This document shows, piece by piece, positions 53,623 through 61,729 of a stretch of DNA of 64,000 nucleotides (positions are counted from its first letter, which is position 1; each line of letters begins with the position of its first letter). The position numbers and the translations under genes are program-made. The notes under the pieces are model-generated. The model worked only from the letters and a program-made list of their open reading frames with translations, did not search any database and was not told the origin of the DNA. Source of the DNA: Burkholderia contaminans (GTDB taxonomy: Bacteria > Pseudomonadota > Gammaproteobacteria > Burkholderiales > Burkholderiaceae); the NCBI RefSeq assembly GCF_029633825.1, contig NZ_CP090643.1, positions 327,553 through 391,552 of the forward strand, written 5' to 3'.

Positions 53623-54263
53623 GAGACGAAGATTTTGAGTTGTTTATCGAGAGCTTTGGGGAGGCCACGAGCCGGGTCGAGGTGCCTCGGTCCAGCTTTG
53701 AGAACTTCGAGAAGAAGTTGCCCGCACAACTCCTGAAGTACTGGTCGGAAGAAGGCTGGGCGAGCTACTCGGATGGTTTGTTCTCGATTGTGAATCCAGA
53801 GGAATACGAAGACGTCCTCGACATGTGGCTGGAAGACACAATCTTTGAAGAGGTCGACAGCTATCACGTCATCGCACGGACGGCGTTCGGGAAGCTGTAC
53901 GCGTGGGGCGAGAAAACTGGGCCTAGCCTGACCGTGTCCTGTCCCACGCATTCTCTCATTGCTCTCGAGAAGGATCTCAAGGGGCAGCTCAAGAATCCGG
54001 ACTTTCGTGTTCAAACGTTCTTTGGCGCCAAGACGCAGAATGAATGTGATTTCAAGGATGAGTCAAAGCAGCCGCTGTTCAAACGGGCTGTTGGCAAGCT
54101 TGGAAAGCTTGAGGCGAATGAGATGTATGGCTTCGAGCCAGCCTTGATCGCCGGTGGTCAAATGAATCTCGACCACCTCAAGAGAGTGAATCTGGACGTT
54201 CATTTGACCATTCTGCGGCAGCTCGCGCCGCCGAAGATCCCGTTCCTGAATACCCCAATCTGA
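53619..54263 (+). CDS. Immunity protein to the Ntox15 effector (GAD-like / DUF1851)
   Basis: 214 aa from ATG 53619, overlapping the effector stop (ATGA). N-terminal GAD-like part: FELFIESFGEATSRVEV and LPAQLLKYWSEEGWASYSDG. C-terminal DUF1851 part: RTAFGKLYAWGE and PLFKRAVGKLGKLEANEMYGFEP. The same domain pair is known in Tdi immunity proteins of Tde DNases, and the position confirms the role: protection of the producer and its kin. Confidence 0.85.
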   Translation: MRDEDFELFIESFGEATSRVEVPRSSFENFEKKLPAQLLKYWSEEGWASYSDGLFSIVNPEEYEDVLDMWLEDTIFEEVDSYHVIARTAFGKLYAWGEKTGPSLTVSCPTHSLIALEKDLKGQLKNPDFRVQTFFGAKTQNECDFKDESKQPLFKRAVGKLGKLEANEMYGFEPALIAGGQMNLDHLKRVNLDVHLTILRQLAPPKIPFLNTPI

Positions 54264-54305
54264 CGAGGCGCGACCGTTCGGGCGCTTTATGAACGGCCGA
54301 GGGAG

Positions 54306-54557
54306 GGGAGTGGGGGAGATGAGGGAGACGAAGACCGGCCCCCGATGTTCGAGCGCGCGCTAAAGAACCTCGGGCACGTAGAAACCGATGAGATGTATGC
54401 GTTCGAGCGAGCTTTGGTCGCTGGCGGGAAGATGGTTGTCGATCGTCTTGCGAAGGTCAGGTTGCACCAACATTTGACGATCTTGCGGCAACTCGCTGCG
54501 CCATCGTTCCCTGCGAGCATTTTTAGCGACATCAAGCAGATGAATGGGCCGAGGTAG
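54306..54557 (+). pseudogene. Truncated second immunity gene (DUF1851 end only)
   Basis: The frame reads DEDRPPMFERALKNLG, then AFERALVAGGKMVVDRLAKV and HLTILRQLAAP. This aligns with the last third of the upstream immunity protein (QPLFKRAVGKLG... HLTILRQLAPP). ATG 54345 lies inside the homology; no N-terminal half exists. It is a remnant of a tandem immunity paralogue, as left behind when effector-immunity pairs are swapped. Confidence 0.75.
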
Positions 54558-54765
54558 CATCCGTGTTAGGCGCACAGATAAGTCGACGCGACGTGCCCTC
54601 TCAATCGCGAACTCGCTGTCCGGAACCGCCTACGTACCGATGGCACCCCAACGCCATTTGCACCACCTCGATCGGCACCGTCTCCTATCTCTACCTTACC
54701 TTTTCATTCTAGGGCTCGTGCGACGCAAAGATGGGACGATCCATGTTTGCCCACTCGGAATACCC

Positions 54766-55863
54766 TCACTGTCCCGCTTGCTTTGCCGGCGCAGCAGCCG
54801 CTTTCGAAGTCGCGGGCCATGCGGCCTTCGCTTCCTTTACCGCTTCGGCCAATACATCAGCCGTGGTTGACGTACCCGGTGGCTGACTCGTGACTTCGGC
54901 TCCGCAGTCATTTCGCAAGGTCACCGTTCCTTTCGCGGGTAGAGCGATGGCCTCTAAATAGTTCGGATCTGCGACCCGGAAGCTGCTCTGCAAAGTCCCG
55001 ATGGATGGGCCAGAGGCGCTGGCCTGGGGAGCGATAGGAGCCATGGGCGGAATGACTACGCCTGTCTTTCCCCGCGCGGCTTTGGCGACTGGTGATGGGG
55101 CAGCTTCATGCGCCGATGCATGCACCGGCGCAGGCGCGGCGTTCGCCTTCAGCGCAACAACGATGTCCCGACAGGCTGAGTAGTACACGGATGGCTCGTC
55201 GGTGTTTAGGTGCGAAGCCTCGAAGTCGGTGGTTTTTATTGCATCGGACGGCGCGGGGTAGATGGTGAACGTGACCGTCCAATCCGCCTGATCCTTCGAC
55301 GGCTTGAGGAGGGTGCATTTCCGTATGCGATCTGTGTCATCGCTACACATTACTCCATTTGCGGGGTCATTAGGTGGGGTCGCGGCCAGGTATGGGTCCA
55401 TCGCGATATTGATTGGAAAGGCCGATGGACCGCCTCCACCTACCAACGGAACCACGGCAGCTGCGGCGCTCCCAAGTGCATCGATGATTTTGATTCGGTT
55501 GTCTTCCATGGACACGTCAGCCGTGTCCAGCAACTGCGTATTTGTTTTGTACTTGAAGCCGATGTCGGTTTTGACGCCCCAGATCTTGCTCGAGCCGTGG
55601 GCGGTGTAGAACGGGTCGGTTGGTACATCTACAAGCAGGGCTGACGCACTATACGCACCGGATTTCGGATCCTGCGCAATGCTGATCGAAGAGTGCGCAA
55701 AGCGAAACTTTTGCCAACCCTGCGGATTTTGCGGAGTTGGGGTTTGAGCGCCTGGCGCAGCCTTTTCAGAGGGTTGTAGCTTGGTGTACTGCACCGATGG
55801 ACTGGCGCAGCCAAGAAGGAGGCAAGACAGTGTTGAAGTAAGCATTGCCCGAGAAGCTGTCAT
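54766..55863 (-). CDS. Putative lipoprotein, unknown function
   Basis: 365 aa with a lipobox (LSCLLLGCASPS, Cys about residue 19). A Pro/Gln linker leads to a central domain (WQKFRFAHSSISIAQDP, then TDPFYTAHGSSKIWGVKTDIG) and an Ala/Pro-rich tail ending AAPAKQAGQ. No family recognised. The central part may sense or bind at the outer membrane. It is convergent with the immunity remnant and divergent from the peptidase gene. GGAG lies 9 bases before the ATG. Confidence 0.65.
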   Translation of the reverse strand: MTASRAMLTSTLSCLLLGCASPSVQYTKLQPSEKAAPGAQTPTPQNPQGWQKFRFAHSSISIAQDPKSGAYSASALLVDVPTDPFYTAHGSSKIWGVKTDIGFKYKTNTQLLDTADVSMEDNRIKIIDALGSAAAAVVPLVGGGGPSAFPINIAMDPYLAATPPNDPANGVMCSDDTDRIRKCTLLKPSKDQADWTVTFTIYPAPSDAIKTTDFEASHLNTDEPSVYYSACRDIVVALKANAAPAPVHASAHEAAPSPVAKAARGKTGVVIPPMAPIAPQASASGPSIGTLQSSFRVADPNYLEAIALPAKGTVTLRNDCGAEVTSQPPGTSTTADVLAEAVKEAKAAWPATSKAAAAPAKQAGQ

Positions 55864-55968
55864 GACCGGCTCTCCTTTTCACTTCGTTATTTTTGGACTA
55901 TCGTCTCTGATATTAGGCAAGAATTTCCGGAAGAACAACGTCGTATTCAAGCTGTCGGAACATTTTTC

Positions 55969-56550
55969 ATGCCCTCGCTAACTTCGTTGCCGAGCACACC
56001 CCTCGAACTCACATACCAGGAACCGCTCGTCGGGGGCGGGGAACCGGCGCAGCCGTCGATAGTGCTGCAAGACTTCTCCATGCCGAAGCAACTGCAGGAC
56101 GAATGGTGTTGGGCGGCCGTTTCTATTGCGCTTCGATCCTTCTACGGTCGTAACGGGAATGCGATGACGCAGTGCCAGTTGGCATGCAAGGTATTATGTA
56201 ATCCGAATTGTTGCGATAGTTTGGCGGACTGCAATCAACCCGAAGACTTGCAAGTCGCTTTGGTTGCCGCAGGCGTCACCGCGCAGCTGTTTGCCGGACC
56301 GCTGAACGAGCAAGACATCACAAATCAGTTGCAGAACAATCGGGCCATCGGCGTTCGAATAGCTTGGAGCTCGTCGAATGCGCATTTTGTTTCGGTGTTT
56401 GGCATCTACGATACGCAGACCCAAGGTGTCTGGGTGGACGTCGGCGATCCGGACGTCGGAGGAGGAGTGGGTACAACGTCTCTTGATGCGCTTACGTCGA
56501 ACTACCGTTCCGGTGGCGGCGTATGGACCCACACTTACCTGACTGCGTGA
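55969..56550 (+). CDS. Papain-like cysteine peptidase (C39-like / C70-like)
   Basis: 193 aa. The catalytic Cys lies in LQDEWCWAAVSIALRSFYG (about residue 48), with the oxyanion Gln just before it in KQLQDEW. The His is in NAHFVSVFGIYD (about residue 145) and the Asp in VDVGDPD. A CKVLCNPNCC cluster may hold disulphides. This WCWAA pattern is that of the Peptidase C39-like/papain-like family that includes secreted toxins. No signal peptide is seen. It lies in a T6SS island with an 11-base gap to the next gene, so it may be a toxin with its immunity partner. Confidence 0.72.
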   Translation: MPSLTSLPSTPLELTYQEPLVGGGEPAQPSIVLQDFSMPKQLQDEWCWAAVSIALRSFYGRNGNAMTQCQLACKVLCNPNCCDSLADCNQPEDLQVALVAAGVTAQLFAGPLNEQDITNQLQNNRAIGVRIAWSSSNAHFVSVFGIYDTQTQGVWVDVGDPDVGGGVGTTSLDALTSNYRSGGGVWTHTYLTA

Positions 56551-56560
56551 GGCTGACCTC

Positions 56561-57106
56561 GTGGACCTAAAGCTGCAACCAGCGCCCGAAGGCATTCAGG
56601 CCGCATTGGCGCGACAGTTATCACTCCTGGTTGCGCACTCGAAGCTGTGCGCGCAACATCTGAAAGGTAAGAAGCTTTTTGCCCAGGGGCCGCTACCGAT
56701 CTATGTCGGCGACATCTCAGTCGCGGGCGCGGTCTCCAGGCCGCGGCGTGTCGGTTGGCGGTTCTTGATCAGCGACGACATTGAGCCTTTGGCGGTCGCC
56801 GATCTTGAGCAGCGATCGCGCACCGAGCTAGCGTTATCCAGTGTCGGATACAGGCACGCGGCGGTGCATCTGGAGCAAGTCTTATCGCGGTTGGAGCGTC
56901 TGCCTGGAGGATCGAGGGAGGTCCGGGTGTTCATGATTCCGAGGCTGCATCTTCATGCATTGTGGCTTGCCGGCCGAACTTCACTGTATGTCATTTCTGG
57001 TGGCGGCGACCAGGGCGCGGACGTCACGCTAGATCGAAAGGCGATGCAAGGATGGCTGGTGCAGCAGCATCACTCGATTCTCGGTCGGCGCAAGCTCACC
57101 AACTGA
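56561..57106 (+). CDS. Unknown protein next to the cysteine peptidase
   Basis: 181 aa from GTG 56561 (GAGG 8 bases upstream), 10 bases after the peptidase stop. Contains GKKLFAQGPLPIYVGDISV and REVRVFMIPRLHLHALWL. Soluble, basic end. No family recognised; the tight spacing suggests partner, chaperone or immunity function for the peptidase. Confidence 0.55.
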   Translation: MDLKLQPAPEGIQAALARQLSLLVAHSKLCAQHLKGKKLFAQGPLPIYVGDISVAGAVSRPRRVGWRFLISDDIEPLAVADLEQRSRTELALSSVGYRHAAVHLEQVLSRLERLPGGSREVRVFMIPRLHLHALWLAGRTSLYVISGGGDQGADVTLDRKAMQGWLVQQHHSILGRRKLTN

Positions 57107-57300
57107 TAGCGTGCGAGCGTGCTGACGTTGCCCAGCTTCGCGGGCAAGCTCGCCCGGAGGATGCTCACCGCCGCAAATTGTGTTGAACTGTTGGCTCGCA
57201 CTCACCGGTGCGAGCCGCCCACAAGGCAAACGCGTTACGACGCGACGGTACTATGTTTCCTCGGCCTCCCGCAGGGTGACAATCGACCGCGGGATTGGCG

Positions 57301-57972
57301 CTACAGGACAGACCAGAAATACGCGAGGTGGCCAACCTTTTCGCCGTCCCTCACGCCGAACGGCGGCGGATGCATTTCGCCCACGGCTCTTTCGAAGACA
57401 AAGCCAACTGGGGTGTAGACCACGTCCTCGATTTGCGCTATCCGCACGCCGCCGGCGTGCTTCTTGGCGTCTTCATATCGCTGTCGAACCTTCTCAACAA
57501 TATAGTCACGAACCTGTCGGCGATCGCGGAGATCAACGGGCCGCACTGTTGGCCCAGTGAACGTCAAGGGTTGCCCTTTTTCGGAGGCAGACTTCATCAC
57601 TGCGTCTACCGCGGCTTCGAGATTCGAAGGATCGAATCCAATCACTGCAGCCATTCGTTCGGCGGCCGCAGTGTCGGTTTCAATCCATGCCGGGAATTGC
57701 TTCCCGAACTTCGCTTGAGCGGAATCGAACGTGTCGTCGTTCACGTACCCGAGCTGACTCAGCCGTTCACGGAGGCGGCGCAGATTCAGGGCGGGTAAAG
57801 GGTGATTTGTACCCGGCCGAACTAGCTCAGCTTTCAGGGCAGCGTGTGTTTGGAAGCCGAGCGCGAACGCGAGTCCTTCCGAGAGATGAGCTGATTTGAC
57901 GGTCGGGAATTCGTTGAGCAGGGCGCGCTTCAACGTATCGACCGACGAGCGGTCAAGAAGAGGGGCAGACAT
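57301..57972 (-). CDS. Unknown protein with an accessory-type N-terminal helical domain
   Basis: 223 aa from ATG 57972 (MSAPLLDRSSVDTLKRALL). The N-terminus, LLNEFPTVKSAHLSEGLA followed by LGFQTHAALKAEL, has the same helix-LGx-S/T-H pattern as the 679-aa protein at 30429. The rest is mixed, ending PPPFGVRDGEKVGHLAYFW. Function unknown. Confidence 0.6.
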   Translation of the reverse strand: MSAPLLDRSSVDTLKRALLNEFPTVKSAHLSEGLAFALGFQTHAALKAELVRPGTNHPLPALNLRRLRERLSQLGYVNDDTFDSAQAKFGKQFPAWIETDTAAAERMAAVIGFDPSNLEAAVDAVMKSASEKGQPLTFTGPTVRPVDLRDRRQVRDYIVEKVRQRYEDAKKHAGGVRIAQIEDVVYTPVGFVFERAVGEMHPPPFGVRDGEKVGHLAYFWSVL

Positions 57973-58172
57973 ACGGCGCTCCAAGACAATGCGATCGATG
58001 GTTCCCGATTACACATCGATCCGGAATGGAGTCCGTTCGAATTCACAAAGGTGGTTGTCTGCTTTAACCCGGGAACAGGTTCGGCCCAGACGCCAAGTCA
58101 GATCATATGAGACTGAGAGCGCGGATGCAAGATGGCCTGCGCGATCGCGCTATCCGCGGAATGCTGCCCCGG

Positions 58173-59174
58173 TCAGCTTGTGGAACCTTGCTGGCCCAAT
58201 CGCGTCCGATAGTCGTCGAGCAGCAGTTGCTGAGCTTCGAGTCGTGCAACCAGCTCGATACGCTCGGTCGCGACTGCGCCGTGCGCTTTTCGAACCTCTG
58301 CGAGGTCCTCGGCCTGCTCACTCAGCCTCTGCCGAATTGCAGTGCATTCGGCCTCAACCCGTCCATAGTCGACTTTCACCTGCGTCAGTGCTTCCTGCTG
58401 TCGACCGGCGTGCTCCTGTGCCTCCCGCAGTAGCTTTGTCGCGGCAAGCGATTCCGAAACGAGCCGTCCGTTCTCCTTGTTCAGGTGGGTAATCTCGTTC
58501 TGCTTCACGATCGCCGTCTCCCGGACCTGGCGCAATTCGGCCTGCAGCTGCTGCACCTGCTGCTCGTGCCGGCGCGCTTCCTGATCGCGCTGCTCCCGCG
58601 CGGCTTCGCGGAAGTGTTCGAGGGCGTCACGGGCGTGCACCAGCTTCTCTTCGAGCGATTGGCGGAAGCCCTCGTGCTCGGCCGCGCGCTCAATCTGATC
58701 GCGCAACTGCTGGCCGAGCCGCTCGCACTCGAGGGCGCGCTGCTGCGCCTCGTCGCGTGTTTCAGCGTGGGCCGCCTGCTCGCGCGACAACGCGGCATTC
58801 GTCTCCGCGAGTTGCACACGCAGCCGGTCGAGTTCTGCGACCAGTTGCTCACGCTCAGCCAACGCCTGTTGGCGCTCGATTGCCGCCGCCGCCTCTTTCG
58901 CGTCGACGATTTTTTGTGCTTCAGCTTGGAGTTCAGCCGCGAGCTGACCGACAAGCGTGAGGATCGGGGCGGACAGCGATTCGGTGCGTGCGAGCCGCGC
59001 GCCTCCGACCTCGTCCTCTTCCTCGAGCTCCTGCAGATACCGGTGGATCGTAGATCTCGACCCGGTGTTGCCGAGCGCGACGCGGACCGCGTCGATCGAC
59101 GCGTGCTGCCCTCCGGCGATCAGCGCGTCGCGGGCGCGTTTGACGTCGAGGCGGGTGATACCGGCGCGGGCCAT
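58173..59174 (-). CDS. KfrA-like DNA-binding coiled-coil protein
   Basis: 333 aa from ATG 59174 (GGAG 5 bases upstream). The N-terminal KfrA_N domain (TRLDVKRARDALIAGG, then GSRSTIHRYLQEL) is a helix-turn-helix that binds DNA. Residues about 80-320 are an almost unbroken Glu/Gln/Arg-rich coiled coil. KfrA proteins are self-regulated plasmid partition or nucleoid-like proteins. Its divergent neighbour is a tyrosine recombinase. The longer open frame to 59468 crosses the shared promoter and is rejected. Confidence 0.85.
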   Translation of the reverse strand: MARAGITRLDVKRARDALIAGGQHASIDAVRVALGNTGSRSTIHRYLQELEEEDEVGGARLARTESLSAPILTLVGQLAAELQAEAQKIVDAKEAAAAIERQQALAEREQLVAELDRLRVQLAETNAALSREQAAHAETRDEAQQRALECERLGQQLRDQIERAAEHEGFRQSLEEKLVHARDALEHFREAAREQRDQEARRHEQQVQQLQAELRQVRETAIVKQNEITHLNKENGRLVSESLAATKLLREAQEHAGRQQEALTQVKVDYGRVEAECTAIRQRLSEQAEDLAEVRKAHGAVATERIELVARLEAQQLLLDDYRTRLGQQGSTS

Positions 59175-59199
59175 GGGGTCTCCGACAATAGCGTACTGT

Positions 59200-59226
59200 G
59201 ATACGTACCATGTATATACGTACCGG
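59200..59226. promoter_or_regulatory. Direct-repeat operator candidate between kfrA-like gene and recombinase
   Basis: ACGTACC occurs twice, 59203-59209 and 59218-59224, 15 bases apart, in an AT-rich stretch (CATGTATAT between). The position just upstream of the KfrA-like start suits an autoregulatory site. Confidence 0.4.
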
Positions 59227-59470
59227 AAATGCCTGTCAACCGGCGGTCTGGTCTGCGTGAATTCATATGCGATAATAGTTTTTATCCAATGTGATCTACG
59301 GGAAGGCCGGCCGGCGAAGCGAAGGCGGTACAAAACGCGGGGCGGCCGCCTGATTTGGACGGGAGGTGGCCGTCGCGTGGGGGCCGTTTCAGGCGTACCG
59401 TGACAGCCCGCCGTACAGAATCCCCGCTGCCTAGCGATCTGAGCCCTGTTTTCTACGTGGACCTGCAACC

Positions 59471-60427
59471 ATGTCTTCCATCGACCGCTACATCGAGGCC
59501 GCGACCCGCGACAACACCCGGCGCAGCTACCAGTCCGCGATCCGGCATTTCGAGGTGGAGTGGGGCGGACTGCTGCCGGCGACCGCCGATGCGGTCGCGC
59601 GGTATCTGGCCGATCACGCGGAGAAGCTTTCGGTCAATACGCTGCGTGCCCGGCTCGCGGCGTTGGCGCAGTGGCACCAGAGTCAGGGGTTCCCGGACCC
59701 CACCAAGGCGCCGCACGTGCGCAAGGTCCTCAAGGGCATCGCGATCGTTCATCCCGTCGACGAGAAGCGGGCCAAACCGCTGCAGCTCGCGCAGCTCGAG
59801 TTACTCACGGCCTGGCTCGACCGGCAGATTGAGCACGCCGAGCAGGTCGGCGATGGCCGCCTGTACCTGACGCATCTGCGCAACCGCTCGCTGGTGCTGC
59901 TCGGCTTCTGGCGGGCGTTCCGCTCCGACGAGATGAGCCGCCTTCGGGTCGAAGACGTGACTATCGAGCGCGGCCGCGGCATGACCTTGCATTTACCGCG
60001 CACGAAGGGCGATCGCGCACTGAAGGGGACCGAGTTCAAGGCCCCGGCGCTGCCGCGTCTGTGCCCAGTGAGTGCGTATGAGGCTTGGGTTGCGGCCGCG
60101 GCGCTCACCGAGGGCCCGGTGTTCCGACGCATCGATCGCTGGGGGCATCTGAGCGGTGAGGGGCTGCACGCCGGCAGCTTCGTGCCGCTGCTGCGTGGGC
60201 TGTTCGGTGCAGCCGGGGTGCCCGCTCCGGACAGCTACAGCAGTCATTCGTTGCGCCGGGGCTTCGCGAGCTGGGCCAACAGCGCTGATTGGGATCTCAA
60301 GTCTCTGATGGCATATGTCGGCTGGAAGGACGTGCGCTCTGCGATGCGCTACATCGACGCGGCCGATCCGTTTGCGCAACACCGCGTCGGGACGGCGCTT
60401 TCCGCGCCACCACGCGAAATCGAATGA
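59471..60427 (+). CDS. Tyrosine recombinase / integrase
   Basis: 318 aa. N-terminal SAM-like core-binding domain (SIDRYIEAATRDNTRRSYQ). The catalytic set is complete: Arg in LGFWRAFRSDEM (about residue 150), Lys in PRTKGDRAL, HSLRRGF (about residue 258), GW and the Tyr nucleophile in SAMRYIDA (about residue 297). It is like the small plasmid or element-borne XerC/D-type integrases often paired with a KfrA-like gene. It could resolve multimers or integrate an element; no att site is evident. Confidence 0.9.
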   Translation: MSSIDRYIEAATRDNTRRSYQSAIRHFEVEWGGLLPATADAVARYLADHAEKLSVNTLRARLAALAQWHQSQGFPDPTKAPHVRKVLKGIAIVHPVDEKRAKPLQLAQLELLTAWLDRQIEHAEQVGDGRLYLTHLRNRSLVLLGFWRAFRSDEMSRLRVEDVTIERGRGMTLHLPRTKGDRALKGTEFKAPALPRLCPVSAYEAWVAAAALTEGPVFRRIDRWGHLSGEGLHAGSFVPLLRGLFGAAGVPAPDSYSSHSLRRGFASWANSADWDLKSLMAYVGWKDVRSAMRYIDAADPFAQHRVGTALSAPPREIE

Positions 60428-60645
60428 TCATCAGGGGCGTAACCCTGCAGGCACCGGCTCCAGCGGAACGAAGCGCTGTGCGCTGGGCGGTTGAAGATGA
60501 TAAAGTTCGTTCGGCCGTTCGATCGGCATGTCACTAGGCGCCAGCCGCCACTCAAAAATTCTCCAAAGCTTCCCCCGTCAGCATGACAGGAGAGGTTTTT
60601 CCTCGCTCCTTTTCAGCCACCCGGTACGGGTACGAAGGAGACGTC

Positions 60646-61652
60646 ATGAAAAGCAACATCAAGGAAGTAAAGCTGCCGGAAATTGTCTGGGAAGACGCTC
60701 GCGGTCGAGTTGTCGCATTTGTCAATGGAGTCGAGATCGGACATGTTGCCCGGCATGACTTCCGCCCGCGAGGCGCCTCGGACGCCTTCATGGTGTTTCT
60801 GGCGCATTCGGATGGTGCGGTGGGGAGGAAGTTCGCCGCAACGGACGATGTGGCGTCTGAAGATGCAGGCAAGGCTCGATTGCAGGAGATGGCATATGCC
60901 GCTCTTGCAAACGAGACGCCAAGCGACCTCCTCGGCGCAATGAAGGTGGATCAGCCGGCTGTGCGGCTTCGGTCGATGACGCGCGGTGACGGGAATGCGA
61001 TTATGGTCCTCGTTGCCGAACGCATGGGCTTGAATCCGGCACTCGTGGCTGAGGCGACGCGCCAACTGGAAGGCGGCACTGTTCATCCCATGACTGGTGC
61101 GGCAATCGAGAAGGAAGCTGCAGCGATGAACGATCGTCTTCGAGTGGACGCAAAGCGGATCGCACAGGCGAACGCTTATGCGGACGATCTGAAGATGCTA
61201 TACAGCTTTGCTGAGCGGAAACTACCGTCGAATAAGGCTGACACGGTTCGAGTCAACGTCCAAGAATTGTCGGGTGTTCGGCTTGATTGGGCAGTGGCCC
61301 GATGTGAGGGCTATTCCTTGACTACGGATGGCATTTCTCAGTTGGTAGAGAAGGACGGAAAGCTGATCATTTTGGGGCCGGTGACATATGGCCAAGGAAT
61401 TCCTTGCGGATATAGCCCGAGCAATTATTGGGAGCAAGGTGGTCCGATCACCAAGCGGCACCGGATTAACGTGCACTACTGCCGTGACCTTCGGGATCGA
61501 AACGGCCTGTATATCCATGCGTCAATGGATACCCACTCGTTTCATGGTTACTGGCGGGGGACCACGATAAGCCCCTTGTCGCGGCGATGCGTTGCTACGT
61601 GGCCAGCAAGTTCAGCGAATCGATCGACGTTCCGACTAGCCTGACGGCTTGA
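60646..61652 (+). pseudogene. Phage-type gene with DUF2591 (NinX-like) C-terminus, frameshifted near its end
   Basis: ATG 60646 follows AAGGAG at 5 bases. The N-terminal 200 residues (LPEIVWEDARGRVVAFVNGVE...) are unassigned. From about residue 205 it matches DUF2591: VQELSGVRLDWAVARCEGY, GYSPSNYWEQGGPI and HYCRDLRDRNGLYIHAS. After FHGYW the frame slips at a G-run (61556-61560) and ends wrongly at 61644. One extra G would restore GDHDKPLVAAMRCYVASKF and VPTSLTA to TGA 61652, the proper DUF2591 end. The natural product would be about 335 aa. Confidence 0.75.
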
Positions 61653-61671
61653 GAAGGTACCTTTTTAAACT

Positions 61672-61696
61672 CGCGCGGGAAGCCATTTCCCGCGCG
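61672..61696. other. Perfect 10-bp hairpin between two phage-like genes
   Basis: CGCGCGGGAA and TTCCCGCGCG around a 5-base loop. No T-run follows on + (next bases GGGATGG), so it is not a standard terminator. It lies 34 bases before the next start and could be an attenuator or RNA processing signal. Confidence 0.55.
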
Positions 61697-61729
61697 GGGA
61701 TGGCTCTCGCAAGTTTTGGGAGAATCATC

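Noticed and set aside
58485..59201. 238-aa + frame over the KfrA-like gene
   Set aside because: Mirror of the coiled-coil coding region; Leu-rich because the sense strand is Gln/Glu-rich.
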